This document shows, piece by piece, positions 63,101 through 64,000 of a DNA stretch of 64,000 bases. How positions within the stretch are numbered: position 1 is the stretch's first letter; each line of letters opens with the position of its first letter. Made by a program: the position numbers and the translations under genes. A model generated the notes under the pieces. That model ran no database searches, was not told where the DNA came from, and saw only the letters and a list, made by a program, of their open reading frames with translations. Origin of the DNA: Phallusia mammillata (taxonomy: Eukaryota > Chordata > Ascidiacea > Phlebobranchia > Ascidiidae); contig QLIY01000187.1 in the NCBI GenBank assembly GCA_003260075.1, positions 89,707 through 153,706 of the forward strand, read 5' to 3'.

Positions 63101-64000
63101 AGCTTAGACCGCCATCTGGAGAATCAAAAAACAATTTACCAGTCGGTTCTGTGTCTGTAGGAGGAAGTTTGATTTCAATATCAGATTGCTTAAGTTGTAT
63201 CCCACCCACAGGATCAAAGAGTCTGACATGAAAGTCCAGTTCGCTTCTATACTTTGCATCAAGAAGTTTTATCTCAACTGCACAATCCTTTGCCCCATCT
63301 TCAAGTTCAAGCACTTCAGACGCAGGTTCAAAATGCACTCCTGCTTTTGCGCTACCTGGTATTGTTTCATAGCTCATTCCAACTTTGCCACCACATCCAT
63401 TTTCGCGTTTGAGAGGAATAATCACCTTTCTATCTTCAGGTTCACCGAGTTTTATTTTATCGGTTTCGAATGTAATCTCACCAGGAGGTTCAATGTAAGT
63501 AGGAAGGAGCATGACGGTCATTTTAGTTGATTTTTGTGTGTGTTGATCGGTCAATACCACGTAGAAGGACTTGGGGTCCTTGTACATTTCTTTGAGCAAT
63601 GGAACTTTGATTTGAGCTTCCTGTTCGCGATCTTTGATCACAAAATTTCTCTCAACGCTGGTATAATGCTTGTCTCTCTTTGCACTTCCGTCCTCAGTCT
63701 TAACATGGAGATGCATTTCTCCGCCAACTCCACCAATCCTTGCCAAATTAATATCGACACTGTCCGCTTCATTTGCATTCGTTTTGACCAGATCCTTATC
63801 TGCTTCAAACACGACCTCGCCCCTCGGTTCCTTATCAGTTGGCTGCAGGACAATTTGTACTTCGCTTTTTCCGCCGTCAGGCCGGCCAATCTCCAGGAAA
63901 AACTTCAACTCGCTTCTGTACATTTTAGGTTTTATTGGAATGCGTATTTCGCCTTCAGTTTTCCTGTCACCAATAGTCAAGTTGCCAGAAGTCGGTACGT
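57103..64000 (-). CDS. Calx-beta repeat / FN3 protein, integrin-beta-4-like, 3' part
   Basis: Probable scaffold or adhesion protein; the 5' end is outside the window. Exons in coding order: 61523->64000, 60810-61190, 59782-59882, 59305-59488, 59109-59234, 58629-58820, 58373-58494, 58193-58272, 58003-58114, 57867-57884, 57103-57345; all borders GT-AG with matching phases. The large exon holds one partial and six full Calx-beta repeats of about 110 residues (recurring GGxVxVDYxTxDGTAxxGxHY), then a run of about 18 serines with DED. The next exon adds an eighth repeat. Two FN3 domains follow; the second (RLAFQVLSPTSLHCSW, then YSVRAQNRAGTGPP) resembles the FN3 modules of the integrin beta-4 cytoplasmic tail. 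The tail is charged and Thr/Ser-rich, ending QSQKE, with AATAAA overlapping the stop. No membrane segment or signal is visible in this part, so intracellular location is likely but unproven. The last exon could instead splice at GAT|GTAAGT. Confidence 0.88.

Overview
The window is animal nuclear DNA. Its protein genes are split into many short exons with GT-AG introns and are separated by AT-rich non-coding sequence full of small DNA transposons. There are no operons, no CRISPR array and no bacterial signals. Gene content (THRAP3/BCLAF1-type SR protein, 1-Cys peroxiredoxin 6, NDUFB3, an RGS protein, a fucosyltransferase, an integrin-beta-4-like Calx-beta/FN3 protein) together with compact introns suggests an invertebrate chordate. 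An ascidian tunicate is my best guess, but that is inference and not proof.

Layout. 321-952 (-): exon of a GT10-type fucosyltransferase. 953-9060: no gene recognised. 9087-11450 (+): CRE/TATA-like promoter and an RGS-domain gene whose last exon holds an 84-base C run. 13508-16287 (-): complete six-exon peroxiredoxin 6. 17488-31170 (-): a 29-exon THRAP3/BCLAF1-family gene; I traced every splice phase and it gives one 1,320-residue frame. Its introns carry nested hAT elements and a duplicated hAT element. 34154-37120 (-): an unrecognised gene with a 33-bp coding minisatellite, present as two near-identical partial copies around a 980-base gap. 41236-42259 (-): complete three-exon NDUFB3. 42260-49409: no gene recognised. 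49410-51301 (+): a two-exon protein with a Cys/His-rich C-terminus, its last exon duplicated around a single N. 57103-64000 (-): 3' part of a long protein with eight visible Calx-beta repeats, a polyserine linker, two FN3 domains and a charged tail.

The non-coding part is dominated by short non-autonomous hAT elements. Several have 8-bp target site duplications that can be read directly, including one element nested in another. There are two tRNA-derived SINE copies, one with a perfect 15-bp target duplication. The assembly is visibly imperfect. All three isolated N characters (30420, 37746, 51092), the long N gap and several long G/C runs sit next to locally duplicated sequence, so duplications there should be treated as possible artefacts or unmerged haplotypes.

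The genes do not form a pathway. They are ordinary neighbours: Golgi glycosylation, G-protein signalling, antioxidant defence, nuclear mRNA metabolism, respiratory complex I and a cytoskeletal or adhesion scaffold. I found no convincing new enzymatic system. The most unusual biological item is the Calx-beta array joined to integrin-beta-4-like FN3 domains; the most unusual structural items are the nested hAT composite and the coding minisatellite.
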